Positions 46,003 to 54,435 of a stretch of DNA of 64,000 nt are shown here, piece by piece. The DNA comes from Endozoicomonas sp965196975 (lineage in GTDB: Bacteria; Pseudomonadota; Gammaproteobacteria; Pseudomonadales; Endozoicomonadaceae). The notes beneath the pieces are model-generated. The model saw only the letters and a list, made by a program, of their open reading frames with translations, was not told the origin of the DNA and made no database searches. The DNA is taken from NCBI RefSeq assembly GCF_965196975.1, contig NZ_OZ239981.1:744001-808000 (forward strand), written 5' to 3'. Each line of letters begins with the position of its first letter. The stretch's first letter is position 1. Position numbers and translations under genes: made by a program.

Positions 46003-47106
46003 TTAAACGATCAGGCCATACTCTTTAGCCAGAACCTCGATAATCTCGGCCTTGGGGTTGTCAGAAACATCCAGAGGCTTCCCGGTAATTGTCTCGGCGA
46101 TGTCTGTGTAGGTTTTGGAGAGATCCATAAATGCACTTTCTGGTAATGCATGCTCTCGGGCAAGCGCTTCCCGTTCCGGCATTCTCTCTTTATTCAGTAG
46201 AATATCCGGATCAGGGAAGTGGTTGAGCAGGAACTGCCTGAAGCTCTCTTTTGATTTTTCAATCACTTTACCTTGTCGGTATGCTTCACCATCCCAGATT
46301 CTGGATGAGTCAGGAGTACCAACCTCATCCATATAAATAAGCTTTTCCTGCCCGCTGGCATCGGTGACATAACCAAACTCGAACTTGGTATCAACAAAAA
46401 TCTGGTCCAGGGCTGATAGAGACTGGCTGATAACGCTGAACCCTTCCCTTAACAGTATTTCGTATCGATCAATGTCTTCTGGCCTACTGAAATTAAATGA
46501 GGAGAAGTTATCTTCAAGATTTTTACGGGTAATATTGACGTCATCGGCTTCGGGGACGCCGGGAATTCCCTTCATTACACCTTTTGTTGATGGTGTAATT
46601 AATAGCTCTGGCAACTGCTGATCTTTTTGCAGACCTTCCGGTAAACGGATTCCACAGAACTCACGTTCTCCTTGACTGTAAGCGCGCCACATGGAGCCAG
46701 TGATGTATTGGCGACAAATAGCCTCAACCATGACCGGGCGTGCTTTTTGCACTATCCATACCAGTGGGTGGGGGATGTCCAGAATATGGCTGTCAGCCAG
46801 ACCGTATTCCTTGAACAGGTTAAACCAGTGGTTGGAAATCGCATTCAGTGCGGCTCCTTTGCCTGGAATCCCTTGTAATCCACCTTCGCCATGCCAGATA
46901 CAGTCAAAAGCACTGATGCGGTCGGAAATGACCATAATGGCCAGTGGCGCATCGTGAGCAACATCATAGCCTTTTTCATGAATAAGGCGCCTGCTGTCAG
47001 CTTCGGTAAGCCAGTAGACGGAGCGGACTTTGCCGGAATGAATAGGATGGTCGGTTCGAATCGGGAGATCGTTGTTAACGGCCAGGACCTTATCAGCAAG
47101 ACTCAT
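46003..47106 (-). CDS. purC: SAICAR synthase, long form
   Basis: A 367-aa purine enzyme joining aspartate to CAIR. SGKVRSVYWLTEADSRRLIH at the nucleotide loop, ISDRISAFDCIWHGEGGLQG, and VEAICRQYITGSMWRAYSQG and FVDTKFEFGYVTD are family motifs. It is the long type of about 367 aa known from Vibrio and Shewanella, not the 236-aa type that follows bamC in Pseudomonas and E. coli. It also faces bamC instead of following it. This suggests replacement of the resident purC by the long form. Confidence 0.93.
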   Translation of the reverse strand: MSLADKVLAVNNDLPIRTDHPIHSGKVRSVYWLTEADSRRLIHEKGYDVAHDAPLAIMVISDRISAFDCIWHGEGGLQGIPGKGAALNAISNHWFNLFKEYGLADSHILDIPHPLVWIVQKARPVMVEAICRQYITGSMWRAYSQGEREFCGIRLPEGLQKDQQLPELLITPSTKGVMKGIPGVPEADDVNITRKNLEDNFSSFNFSRPEDIDRYEILLREGFSVISQSLSALDQIFVDTKFEFGYVTDASGQEKLIYMDEVGTPDSSRIWDGEAYRQGKVIEKSKESFRQFLLNHFPDPDILLNKERMPEREALAREHALPESAFMDLSKTYTDIAETITGKPLDVSDNPKAEIIEVLAKEYGLIV

Positions 47107-48130
47107 TGCAACTACCTGTTCTGTATTGTCGATTTATGACGAATGATGGTGGTACAACTATACCCAACGCTATTTGAGGTGCTTGCAGGCAACAAGTGAA
47201 TGAGTGTCTACCTTCAGCAGCCTGAATGCTGGTGAGTATATTCCTGGCTGATGACAGCTGAGCTATGAAAGGCCTTTTGTCATGCAGGCGAACTACTTAA
47301 CTACATGAAGGTAGAACTGGTAGTTGGCAGCACGTAAATACTCAAAAGCGCTTTCACAGGGAATGGCTCATTACTGTCTGAATCTGTGCATCCTTGAACA
47401 GAACCTAACCAGCGCAAGGTATGACCGGGGATGTTCAGACTCGAAATCATAGCAAATAACCGATGCTCTCTGTACAGGAAAAAAATCCATAGCATGACTT
47501 TACGGGCTTGGAGCTGCTCAATAGGGGGTGGTTTATTAATAACTGTTTGTTATTAGAGCTTTGGTTCGGGGCTTTTGGTGGGAGCCTTAAGGTGCTGGCT
47601 AGAAGAGGGTTCTAATTTTTTTTATGCACAAATGTCAAGCGATTGACGTGTATTTTTTTTTGGCGCCATAAGTGACTGATTTTGTAAGTACTTATCCTAA
47701 GTGTATGAAAAATAAGAAGAAAAAATAGATCAAAAAATGATCAGTTTGATAAGGGGGTAGTAAACATCGGTCTTTGTGACGGGTTGTGTGGGGTCATCCA
47801 CAAACTTATCCACAGATTCTGTGGGTAAAGTAAAGATGGCCGCCCTGGATTGAAGCCTATTTATACAAAGTACCGCTAATTCCAAGATATTCTTAAAGAA
47901 AAGTTTTTTTCTGTCGGGGTGATTTTGCGGTGGATTGCGGCGAAGTGTTCAATCACATTCCTTCAGGTAGAGCCTGGTCGTTAAAAAATGAAGGGTTAAA
48001 AATGCTGGCAGAGGCCTTATCGCAAGGTGAAAGTATCTTTATCATTCCTACATAGCTTAAAGTTGCACTGTGGTTATTGCAGCCAGAAGTGCAGCATAGG
48101 GTCAGCAGGATTTTCAAGGTGGCAAATGTG
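47107..48130. other. Gene-free region of about 1 kb
   Basis: No credible gene lies between purC and the CnoX-like gene. The left half is unremarkable. From about 47.6 kb there are long T and A runs, two GATC sites close together, and several DnaA-box-like sequences, listed separately. A short stretch near 47940-48060 leads into the next gene. Nothing resembles a tRNA or known riboswitch. Confidence 0.5.
47622..47869. promoter_or_regulatory. Cluster of DnaA-box-like sites beside an AT-rich segment
   Basis: TTATGCACA at 47622-47630 and TTATCCACA at 47806-47814 match the consensus TTATNCACA exactly. TCATCCACA at 47794-47802, TGTGGGTAA (inverse) at 47820-47828 and TTATACAAA at 47861-47869 each differ by one base. 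An AT-rich stretch with two GATC sites lies at 47610-47760. It could be a replication origin, a DnaA-titrating site or a DnaA-regulated promoter. No dnaA, mnmG or parAB gene is nearby, and GATC is sparse. Confidence 0.4.
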
Positions 48131-48994
48131 ATGAATGAACAAAGCTTCGTGGTGGATGTAACAGAAGCGAATATTCAGGAAGTGCTTCAGCAGTCCGTCG
48201 ATCAACCAGTACTGCTTTATATAGGTATGCAGAGTGATCCGGCCTGCTCGGCTCAGCTGGGTGTTCTGGAAACGTTGGCTGCATCTTATCAGGGCAAGCT
48301 GATACTGGCGAAAGTGGAAGCAGAAACAGAACAGATGCTGGCTCAGCAACTGGTGAATCAATTGCAGGTAAGAGCATTGCCTGGTCAGGTAATTTTGCAC
48401 CAGGGGCGGCCGGTTCAGGTGTTCAGTGGGCCTCAGTCAGAAGAGGTGCTTCGTGAAGTGCTGGACCCACTGACCATGAGTCCGGCAGAAATGATTCGCC
48501 AGCAGGTTGAGGCGTTGATGGCCGAAGGCGAAGCAGGCCAGGCACTGGAGCTTCTCCAAAATATTCTGAAAGATGAGCCTGATAACCATGCACTGCAGGT
48601 GTTGCAGGTTAACCTGCTGTTGGAGCTCGGGCGTATTGATGAAGCCCGTCAGTTGATGGCGGTACTTCCGGGAGATGCGGAAGGTATTGCCCAGCCCAAA
48701 GCCAAGCTGTCTTTCTATGAAATGGTTGCAGATGCACCTGCCCGGAATGAATTGGAAGCCCGACTGGCCGAGAATGAAAATGATCATGAGGCTCGTTACC
48801 AGCTGGCGATTCGGCTGGTGATTGCTGATGAGAATGAAGAAGCGCTGGAGAATCTGCTGACGATTGTTCGCCGGGATCGTGAGTTCCGCGAGGACGGTGC
48901 CAGACTGCTCATGTTGAAGGTGTTTGATCAGCTGGGGCAGGGTAACCCGGTTGCCAAACGCTATCGTGGAAAGCTCTTTGGCCTAATGCACTGA
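48131..48994 (+). CDS. CnoX/YbbN-like thioredoxin-TPR co-chaperone
   Basis: A 287-aa cytosolic protein. The N-terminal thioredoxin fold (FVVDVTEANIQEVLQQSVDQ, VRALPGQVILHQGRPVQVF) has SDPAC instead of CxxC, as in YbbN-type proteins lacking classical redox activity. The C-terminal part has TPR-like repeats (GQALELLQNILKDEPDNHAL, NDHEARYQLAIRLVIADENE). CnoX works with GroEL and DnaK under oxidative stress. ATG 48131 has AAGGTGG upstream and gives the family N-terminus. An earlier TTG start at 48077 is unlikely. Confidence 0.9.
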   Translation: MNEQSFVVDVTEANIQEVLQQSVDQPVLLYIGMQSDPACSAQLGVLETLAASYQGKLILAKVEAETEQMLAQQLVNQLQVRALPGQVILHQGRPVQVFSGPQSEEVLREVLDPLTMSPAEMIRQQVEALMAEGEAGQALELLQNILKDEPDNHALQVLQVNLLLELGRIDEARQLMAVLPGDAEGIAQPKAKLSFYEMVADAPARNELEARLAENENDHEARYQLAIRLVIADENEEALENLLTIVRRDREFREDGARLLMLKVFDQLGQGNPVAKRYRGKLFGLMH

Positions 48995-49000
48995 TTGTTT

Positions 49001-49076
49001 TGAACCACAAAGATCACAAAGAGAGCACAAAGTTTAAAAATCTTTTCTTTGTGCTTTTTGTGAACTTCGTGGTTCA
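49001..49076. repeat. Long imperfect hairpin between convergent genes
   Basis: TGAACCACAAAG...GCACAAAG and its inverse CTTTGTGC...GTGGTTCA form a stem of about 30 bp around an AT-rich loop. It fills the gap between the CnoX-like gene and rdgC. It may act as a bidirectional terminator or be a dispersed palindromic repeat. Confidence 0.6.
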
Positions 49077-49081
49077 ACATC

Positions 49082-50053
49082 TTAAACGGTCTCTTTTTCT
49101 GTAATATTCACCGAGAAGCTGACCACCTCATTTCTTTCCAGCGCTTCTTCGCTCATTCCTCCAAGGTTTTCCATCAGTTCGTCCAGCATCTGCTGCAGCG
49201 TGAGTGTCATGATGGAGAAGTCAGCGTCAAACTGCTCGGCTGCTGTTTCAGCATTGACCTCATCAAGCTGCTCCTGAATAGAGTCGGTGAACTTCAGTTT
49301 GCGAATCACCAGGTCATCACCAAGAACGAAGCTCAGGGCGTCATTCCATATCAGCGCCATCTTGCTGACCTGTTTACCAGCTTGCAGGTGAACCTCAACC
49401 TCTTCACCGACCAGCTCCTGCTTACTGACTTTGACCTGACCTCCTTCATCTCCAGGCTCGCGGAGCTCACATTCATCACCTAGCACCAGTTTGTCAGGCA
49501 TGGAGACTTCCTGAGCCAGCCAGCGTGTCATGGCATGAGAGGGCATATTCTTGAGTGGCGGATTAATAATCGGCAGGCTGCCAAGACATTCGCGCAGACA
49601 GGATGTCAGCTCTTCCGCTTTCTTGAATGAAGAAGCATCCACAACCAGCCAGCCTTGAGCGGGGTCAATATAAGCAAAGGTGTTCTGACTGCGGCTGAAT
49701 GCTTTTGGCAGCAGCTCCATCAGTACATCGTCTTTTAATGTTTTCTTCTCTTTGCTGAAAACCTGACGATCCTGCTCCTGTTCAATTTGTTCAACTTTCT
49801 CTTCCAGTGCGTCCTTGACCACGCTCGCTGGAAGGATCTTCTCTTCCTTGCGGGCGGTAATCATAATGAAGCCATTTCCAGCATGGGTCAGCAGTTCACC
49901 ATGCTTGCCTAATGGTGGGACCCATCCATAGGTGCTCATATCCTGACTGCCACAGCTGCGAAAGCGTTTCTGACGGAGTTGCTCTTCAAGGTCTTCGGCA
50001 GACGTCTTGAATGGCTGGGTAAAACGATAAAAGATGAGATTTTTGAACCACAT
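49082..50053 (-). CDS. rdgC: Recombination-associated protein RdgC
   Basis: A 323-aa DNA-binding ring protein that modulates RecA. MWFKNLIFYRFTQPF is the family start, so ATG 50053 is preferred over an earlier in-frame start at 50092. GWVPPLGKHGELLTHAGNGF, SKEKKTLKDDVLMELLPKAF and FAYIDPAQGWLVVDASS are conserved blocks. The length is slightly above the E. coli protein. It is convergent with the CnoX-like gene, with a long hairpin between. Confidence 0.94.
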   Translation of the reverse strand: MWFKNLIFYRFTQPFKTSAEDLEEQLRQKRFRSCGSQDMSTYGWVPPLGKHGELLTHAGNGFIMITARKEEKILPASVVKDALEEKVEQIEQEQDRQVFSKEKKTLKDDVLMELLPKAFSRSQNTFAYIDPAQGWLVVDASSFKKAEELTSCLRECLGSLPIINPPLKNMPSHAMTRWLAQEVSMPDKLVLGDECELREPGDEGGQVKVSKQELVGEEVEVHLQAGKQVSKMALIWNDALSFVLGDDLVIRKLKFTDSIQEQLDEVNAETAAEQFDADFSIMTLTLQQMLDELMENLGGMSEEALERNEVVSFSVNITEKETV

Positions 50054-50342
50054 GATCGTTCCAGAATCCTGATTAGTAGGAAGTTTGGCCACTTTCCATA
50101 TTGTCGGGCTGCACTTCCGAGTATGAGCTCAAGGCTGTGATGGAAAGGCACATGGTAGCAAACCCTGACCGTAAAATAGTGACTGATGTTTATAAAGATA
50201 AAGAGGGTATAAAAAAAAGTCTTTAATAACTGTTGCGTATCAACAGGTTAGCTGCTTATAATTCGCCGCGTTGTTGAGAGGGGCTCTCGGGAAACTTGAA
50301 GTGCCAAAGCAAAGTTCTTAACAATCTCTTTAAAAGAGTTCA

Positions 50343-50418
50343 GGGTGATTAGCTCAGCTGGGAGAGCATCTGCCTTACAAGCAGAGGGTCGGCGGTTCGA
50401 TCCCGTCATCACCCACCA
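50343..50418 (+). tRNA. tRNA-Val (TAC), copy 1
   Basis: A 76-nt cloverleaf with acceptor GGGTGAT/ATCACCC, anticodon loop CTTACAA, T arm GGTTCGATCCC and CCA encoded. It is the first gene of an alternating Val/Asp array of nine tRNAs. Confidence 0.97.
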
Positions 50419-50495
50419 GATTCAGAGATGTTGTTAGCATCCAGTGTTCATAGTGCAGTTGTTGTTAAAAGACTTCTGTTGTTTATGAAATCAGC

Positions 50496-50572
50496 GGACC
50501 GGTAGTTCAGTCGGTTAGAATGCCGGCCTGTCACGCCGGAGGTCGCGGGTTCGAGTCCCGTCCGGTCCGCCA
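50496..50572 (+). tRNA. tRNA-Asp (GTC), copy 1
   Basis: A 77-nt cloverleaf with acceptor GGACCGG/CCGGTCC, anticodon loop CTGTCAC, discriminator G and encoded CCA. It is identical in sequence to the other four copies. Confidence 0.97.
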
Positions 50573-50694
50573 TCTCTATTTTGCTTTTGATGCCAACAAG
50601 TCTTGAACAGGGCTTGATATCGAGGGGAGTTCTGGTAAAGTCTCCCTCCCGTAGCGCTGGTGGCAACACTGGAGTGATCGGAAAAAGTTTCAGC

Positions 50695-50771
50695 GGACCG
50701 GTAGTTCAGTCGGTTAGAATGCCGGCCTGTCACGCCGGAGGTCGCGGGTTCGAGTCCCGTCCGGTCCGCCA
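50695..50771 (+). tRNA. tRNA-Asp (GTC), copy 2
   Basis: Same 77-nt sequence as copy 1. It follows copy 1 directly with no Val gene between, and begins the repeated Asp-Val unit. Confidence 0.97.
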
Positions 50772-50810
50772 TTTTATTCCTGCGTTCTAAGCGTGTGAAT
50801 AAAAAAATTT

Positions 50811-50886
50811 GGGTGATTAGCTCAGCTGGGAGAGCATCTGCCTTACAAGCAGAGGGTCGGCGGTTCGATCCCGTCATCACCCACCA
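50811..50886 (+). tRNA. tRNA-Val (TAC), copy 2
   Basis: Identical to Val copy 1. It lies 39 nt after Asp copy 2. The spacer contains TTATTC...GAATAA, a possible processing hairpin. Confidence 0.97.
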
Positions 50887-50957
50887 CATTCAACAACGTC
50901 AGTTGTTAACAGAGTGACCATAAATTGAGCTTTTAATGTTTGATTTATGACAGCAGC

Positions 50958-51034
50958 GGACCGGTAGTTCAGTCGGTTAGAATGCCGGCCTGTCACGCCG
51001 GAGGTCGCGGGTTCGAGTCCCGTCCGGTCCGCCA
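50958..51034 (+). tRNA. tRNA-Asp (GTC), copy 3
   Basis: Same tRNA-Asp sequence. It starts 263 bp after copy 2, which defines the repeat period. Confidence 0.97.
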
Positions 51035-51075
51035 TTTTATTCCTGCGTTCAAAGCGTGTGAATAAAGAAAGATTT

Positions 51076-51151
51076 GGGTGATTAGCTCAGCTGGGAGAGC
51101 ATCTGCCTTACAAGCAGAGGGTCGGCGGTTCGATCCCGTCATCACCCACCA
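51076..51151 (+). tRNA. tRNA-Val (TAC), copy 3
   Basis: Same tRNA-Val sequence. The upstream spacer is two bases longer than in the neighbouring units and differs at a few positions. Confidence 0.97.
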
Positions 51152-51222
51152 CATTCAACAGCGTCAGTTGTTAACAGAGTGACCATAAATTGAGCTTTTA
51201 ATGTTTGATTTATGACAGCAGC

Positions 51223-51299
51223 GGACCGGTAGTTCAGTCGGTTAGAATGCCGGCCTGTCACGCCGGAGGTCGCGGGTTCGAGTCCCGTCCGGTCCGCCA
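51223..51299 (+). tRNA. tRNA-Asp (GTC), copy 4
   Basis: Same tRNA-Asp sequence. It starts 265 bp after copy 3. Confidence 0.97.
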
Positions 51300-51338
51300 T
51301 TTTATTCCTGCGTTCTAAGCGTGTGAATAAAAAAATTT

Positions 51339-51414
51339 GGGTGATTAGCTCAGCTGGGAGAGCATCTGCCTTACAAGCAGAGGGTCGGCGGTTCGATCCC
51401 GTCATCACCCACCA
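51339..51414 (+). tRNA. tRNA-Val (TAC), copy 4
   Basis: Same tRNA-Val sequence, in a spacer context nearly identical to copy 2. Confidence 0.97.
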
Positions 51415-51485
51415 CATTCAACAACGTCAGTTGTTAACAGAGTGACCATAAATTGAGCATTTAATGTTTGATTTATGACAGCAGC

Positions 51486-51562
51486 GGACCGGTAGTTCAG
51501 TCGGTTAGAATGCCGGCCTGTCACGCCGGAGGTCGCGGGTTCGAGTCCCGTCCGGTCCGCCA
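51486..51562 (+). tRNA. tRNA-Asp (GTC), copy 5
   Basis: Same tRNA-Asp sequence. It is the last tRNA of the array, 263 bp after copy 4, and is followed by a terminator. Confidence 0.97.
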
Positions 51563-51582
51563 TTATTATTGAGATAGTACTG

Positions 51583-51615
51583 AAACCCTTACGATATTTG
51601 TTGTAAGGGTTTTTT
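51583..51615 (+). terminator. Rho-independent terminator of the tRNA array
   Basis: The stem AAACCCTTA / TAAGGGTTT with a 12-nt loop is followed by a T-run, 21 nt after the last tRNA. Confidence 0.85.
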
Positions 51616-51799
51616 GTTATCGTGTATTTTTGGCAAATAATCTTCTCAAATCGCTGTGAGTGGACTTTATCCCGCTTAAATAAGATACGATTTCTCTTCT
51701 GGTAATTTCTTTTTTCTCTCCTCTCGTCTGAATAGTTGATCCTTGGTGAGCATTCCGAGAGTCACGTTTTTTGCATGTGATCTTATTGAGAATTTATTT

Positions 51800-52720
51800 A
51801 TGTGTCGCCTGCTGCCCGTCCAAAGTTTTGTTGCTAACTGTTTTTATGCTTTTGCGTCATTCTTTTTTGGCTCATCTTCACTGCAGGCTGATATGCAAAT
51901 TTCTCCTGGTTCAGTGAGCGGTATTGAAATAAATACATCGTTATTGAGTGCTGTAGAAAAAGAGGTGTACCAAACTGCTATTTCTGTCTGCAGTACGAAA
52001 ACATCGAAAGACTTATATATTTCATTCAGCAATTATCCTTATGACTTTGAGGAATTTTCTGTCAAAAATGATGCCAGTGGTATCCGGCAGGAATACCATT
52101 TCAGTGCGGAGCTAAATGGAGTAAAAATAGCTCTGGTGAAACATAACGAACCTTATAAATTCAATATTCAGAACGTATGTGACAGTGCAGACAGGGATGA
52201 TATGACACTGGGTTTGACATTTTATGGCTTGGGGAAATTGCAGCCCGGCACTTATTCAGGCCAGCTTTGGGTGCATAGTAGTGTCAGTGGCAAGATCCTG
52301 GAAATACCAATAACACTTACCGGGGCAAGTGAAGTGGTAAAAATTTCCAATCTTGATGATCTGACCTTTCATGAAAATGGCAATCGCTGGGTAGCTACAA
52401 ATAATCGGATTTGCGTTTACAGCTCTGTTTCCAGCTATCGCCTTGAAGCCCGGTCATCGAATCGTGGAATGGTGAAAAATAGTCGTGGAGAAGGGGTTGC
52501 TTATTCGGCATTCTGGATTGTCGGCAAAGGAAGCAGGCATGACCTTACAAAGCATTTATCAAGCAGTGCCGGAGTTGTGGAGGACCTTCTGGCTGATAAT
52601 AGTGAGGACTGCCCAGCCGTCACTTCAACATTCAGAGCATCAGTGCCTGCAGTCAGTATAAATAATTTACCGGCGGGCACATACAGCGACATCATTACAC
52701 TGACTGTAATGCCTGGCTAA
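51800..52720 (+). CDS. Secreted protein with spore-coat-U-like C-terminal domain
   Basis: A 306-aa exported protein. The ATG at 51800 gives a signal peptide (CFYAFASFFFGSSSLQA) cleaved before DMQI. An in-frame upstream start at 51743 would bury it. The first domain is beta-rich (GTYSGQLWVHSSVSGKILEI). The second has RICVYSSVSSYRLEARSSN and ends LPAGTYSDIITLTVMPG, which resembles the spore coat protein U/chaperone-usher pilin-like fold. No usher or chaperone gene is nearby, so it is an orphan. The role may be surface adhesion. That is an inference. Confidence 0.6.
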   Translation: MCRLLPVQSFVANCFYAFASFFFGSSSLQADMQISPGSVSGIEINTSLLSAVEKEVYQTAISVCSTKTSKDLYISFSNYPYDFEEFSVKNDASGIRQEYHFSAELNGVKIALVKHNEPYKFNIQNVCDSADRDDMTLGLTFYGLGKLQPGTYSGQLWVHSSVSGKILEIPITLTGASEVVKISNLDDLTFHENGNRWVATNNRICVYSSVSSYRLEARSSNRGMVKNSRGEGVAYSAFWIVGKGSRHDLTKHLSSSAGVVEDLLADNSEDCPAVTSTFRASVPAVSINNLPAGTYSDIITLTVMPG

Positions 52721-52786
52721 TCAATGTCTATGCCCTGAATTGCTATCGGGCAGCATGAACTCCGTCAATGCTGCCCGGTAAATGGT

Positions 52787-54040
52787 TTAGCTGGCTGGAT
52801 TAGCTGTTTCTTCAGTATCCAGTAGCTCCTCGGCATCAGAGCGAGGGTCAATCTGCGCAACAATAGGGGTGGTGCGCGGTACGGGAATAAAGTGTTGCTC
52901 TTCACTGGTGTATATTGCAGGACGATAAGCCATCCGAATCAAGAAGAAGATACCAGTGGCCCCCATTATTGTGATGAAGTACAGCATCAGGCCTTCTGGA
53001 ATATGGCCCATAAACAGTGATGCGAAGATCGGGCCGATACACGCGCCAAAACTGTAGGCAAGAAGAAGTCCCTGGGTTCCTGCAACAATATCATCCGGGT
53101 GCATATGGTCACAGCCATGGCTGATGGCAAGTGGATATAGAGTGAAGGTTGCACCACCAAACAAGAATAAGAGTGGGTAATACAGCCAGTTTTCGTGGGA
53201 GCTGAGGATTAACGCAAAGCAAACGGCACAACCCGCCAGGGCGACCAGAATCAACATTTTACGGCGATCGATAATATCGGAGAGGTAGCCCACGGGAAAC
53301 TGCAGTGCCATTCCGCCAAGCATGGTGATGGCCAGAAAGATTGCTACGGTGTGATCATCGCTGCCGCTCAGGTCGGCCAGATAAATGGGAAGCATTGAGT
53401 ACAAACCACCTAACACCAGGCCTCCGGCAAAACAGCCGAGTACCCCAGACGGTGTCAGTTCGAAAAGCTTTCTGAAGCCCAGTGTAGACGCCTCTTCTAT
53501 CTCTGGCGTTGGGATTCGGGTCATTGCCGGTGGGAAGATTGACAATGACAGGAGAATACCAATCAGGATAAAAGGGGTCAGACTGCTGCTATCAAAGAAG
53601 CCGACAAAAAGCTGCCCGATAGCGTTCGCTCCATAGAGTGACACCATATAGAAGGACAGTACCCGGCCACGGTTAGAGCTGTCACTTTCACAGAGAAGCC
53701 AGGACTCAACCACCACAAATATACCAGCAACCGCCATACCGTTCAGGAAGCGGAGTACCAGCCAGCTGGTAGTGTTCTCGGACAGAGCAAGGCTCAGTAC
53801 GGTGGCACATAGTAACGCCATGAAGCAGGCAAAAGAGCGAATATGGCCTACCCGGCAAACGATACTTTCTGAGCGAAATGACCCTGCCAGTAATCCCAGG
53901 TAGTAGGCGGTACCCATCAGACCGGCCATAAAGTTATTGCCATCTGTCGCATTGATTCTCAGAGGAATCAGGGTCGTCAGGTATCCGCTGGCCAGAGCGA
54001 AAATAAACATGCCTGACAGTGGCGCAACAAAACGTATCAT
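52787..54040 (-). CDS. Major facilitator superfamily transporter, YcaD-like
   Basis: A 417-aa inner-membrane protein with twelve predicted helices. PLSGMFIFALASGYLTTLIP at the start, VVESWLLCESDSSNRGRVLS (the signal of the YcaD/UMF-type MFS group), and GYLSDIIDRRKMLIL, the loop between helices 8 and 9, are seen. The C-terminal tail is polar and cytoplasmic. The substrate is unknown. It is divergent from the TetR gene 395 bp away, which may control it. Confidence 0.85.
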   Translation of the reverse strand: MIRFVAPLSGMFIFALASGYLTTLIPLRINATDGNNFMAGLMGTAYYLGLLAGSFRSESIVCRVGHIRSFACFMALLCATVLSLALSENTTSWLVLRFLNGMAVAGIFVVVESWLLCESDSSNRGRVLSFYMVSLYGANAIGQLFVGFFDSSSLTPFILIGILLSLSIFPPAMTRIPTPEIEEASTLGFRKLFELTPSGVLGCFAGGLVLGGLYSMLPIYLADLSGSDDHTVAIFLAITMLGGMALQFPVGYLSDIIDRRKMLILVALAGCAVCFALILSSHENWLYYPLLFLFGGATFTLYPLAISHGCDHMHPDDIVAGTQGLLLAYSFGACIGPIFASLFMGHIPEGLMLYFITIMGATGIFFLIRMAYRPAIYTSEEQHFIPVPRTTPIVAQIDPRSDAEELLDTEETANPAS

Positions 54041-54391
54041 AGTTTGTAGCCCGGTAACGGTGTTAACAAGTAGAGAGGTTGAGCGATTTATTTCAGGTTT
54101 TATCGGCCTGACAGGAAAACGGAATAGAAAATCCCCGCAGGAACTTTGTAATTGCTCTCAGAAACGCTCTGGTTTAGATAATTATGGCCCAGAATCCAGT
54201 ATTTTGATGAACTCTTCACTGCAGGGCAGAGGAGTGTAACCTCATCATTTGCGGGAAAAATTCTTAAGGGTTCCGAGTCACGGGTTGCCCATTTCAGCTT
54301 TTTCGGTTGAGCCCGATTTCTCGGGCGGATAGTAATACCAATGCCTTCCGGTATCCATAGGTGGCAGATGGAGAACGCATAATTTTTTCAA

Positions 54392-54409
54392 TTAAGTCAG
54401 TTGACTTAA
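54392..54409. promoter_or_regulatory. Candidate TetR operator palindrome
   Basis: TTAAGTCAGTTGACTTAA has perfect 8-bp arms with a 2-bp centre. A further half-site TGACTTAA lies at 54421-54428, 8 nt before the regulator ATG. It is placed for autoregulation and possibly for control of the divergent MFS gene. Confidence 0.6.
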
Positions 54410-54435
54410 TTTTTTTGCTGTGACTTAATGCTGCT

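Larger units (their letters stand above)
50695..51562 (+). repeat. Tandem array of about 264-bp Asp-Val tRNA units
   Basis: Three full Asp-spacer-Val-spacer units and a final Asp are arranged head to tail. Spacers (ATTTTATTCCTGCGTTC and the TTGAGC/TTTATGACAGC segment) are nearly identical, with only single-base changes. The first Val-Asp pair at 50343-50572 has different spacers and looks ancestral. Confidence 0.92.

Noticed and set aside
47301..47495. A 64-codon minus-strand frame in the gene-free region after purC
   Set aside because: No ribosome site, no signal or domain, and low-complexity residue use. Chance is more likely.
47600..47870. A firm call of the chromosomal origin
   Set aside because: DnaA-like boxes are present, but the neighbouring genes, the few GATC sites and the lack of skew data do not allow more than a candidate.
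50448..51417. Minus-strand reading frames with TGLEPATSG-like peptides over the tRNA array
   Set aside because: They are antisense translations of tRNA-Asp and tRNA-Val genes, a well-known false annotation. The peptide repeats only because the tRNAs repeat.
50695..51562. A CRISPR array
   Set aside because: The regular repeats are whole tRNA genes with spacers that are themselves repeated, so this is a tandem tRNA duplication.
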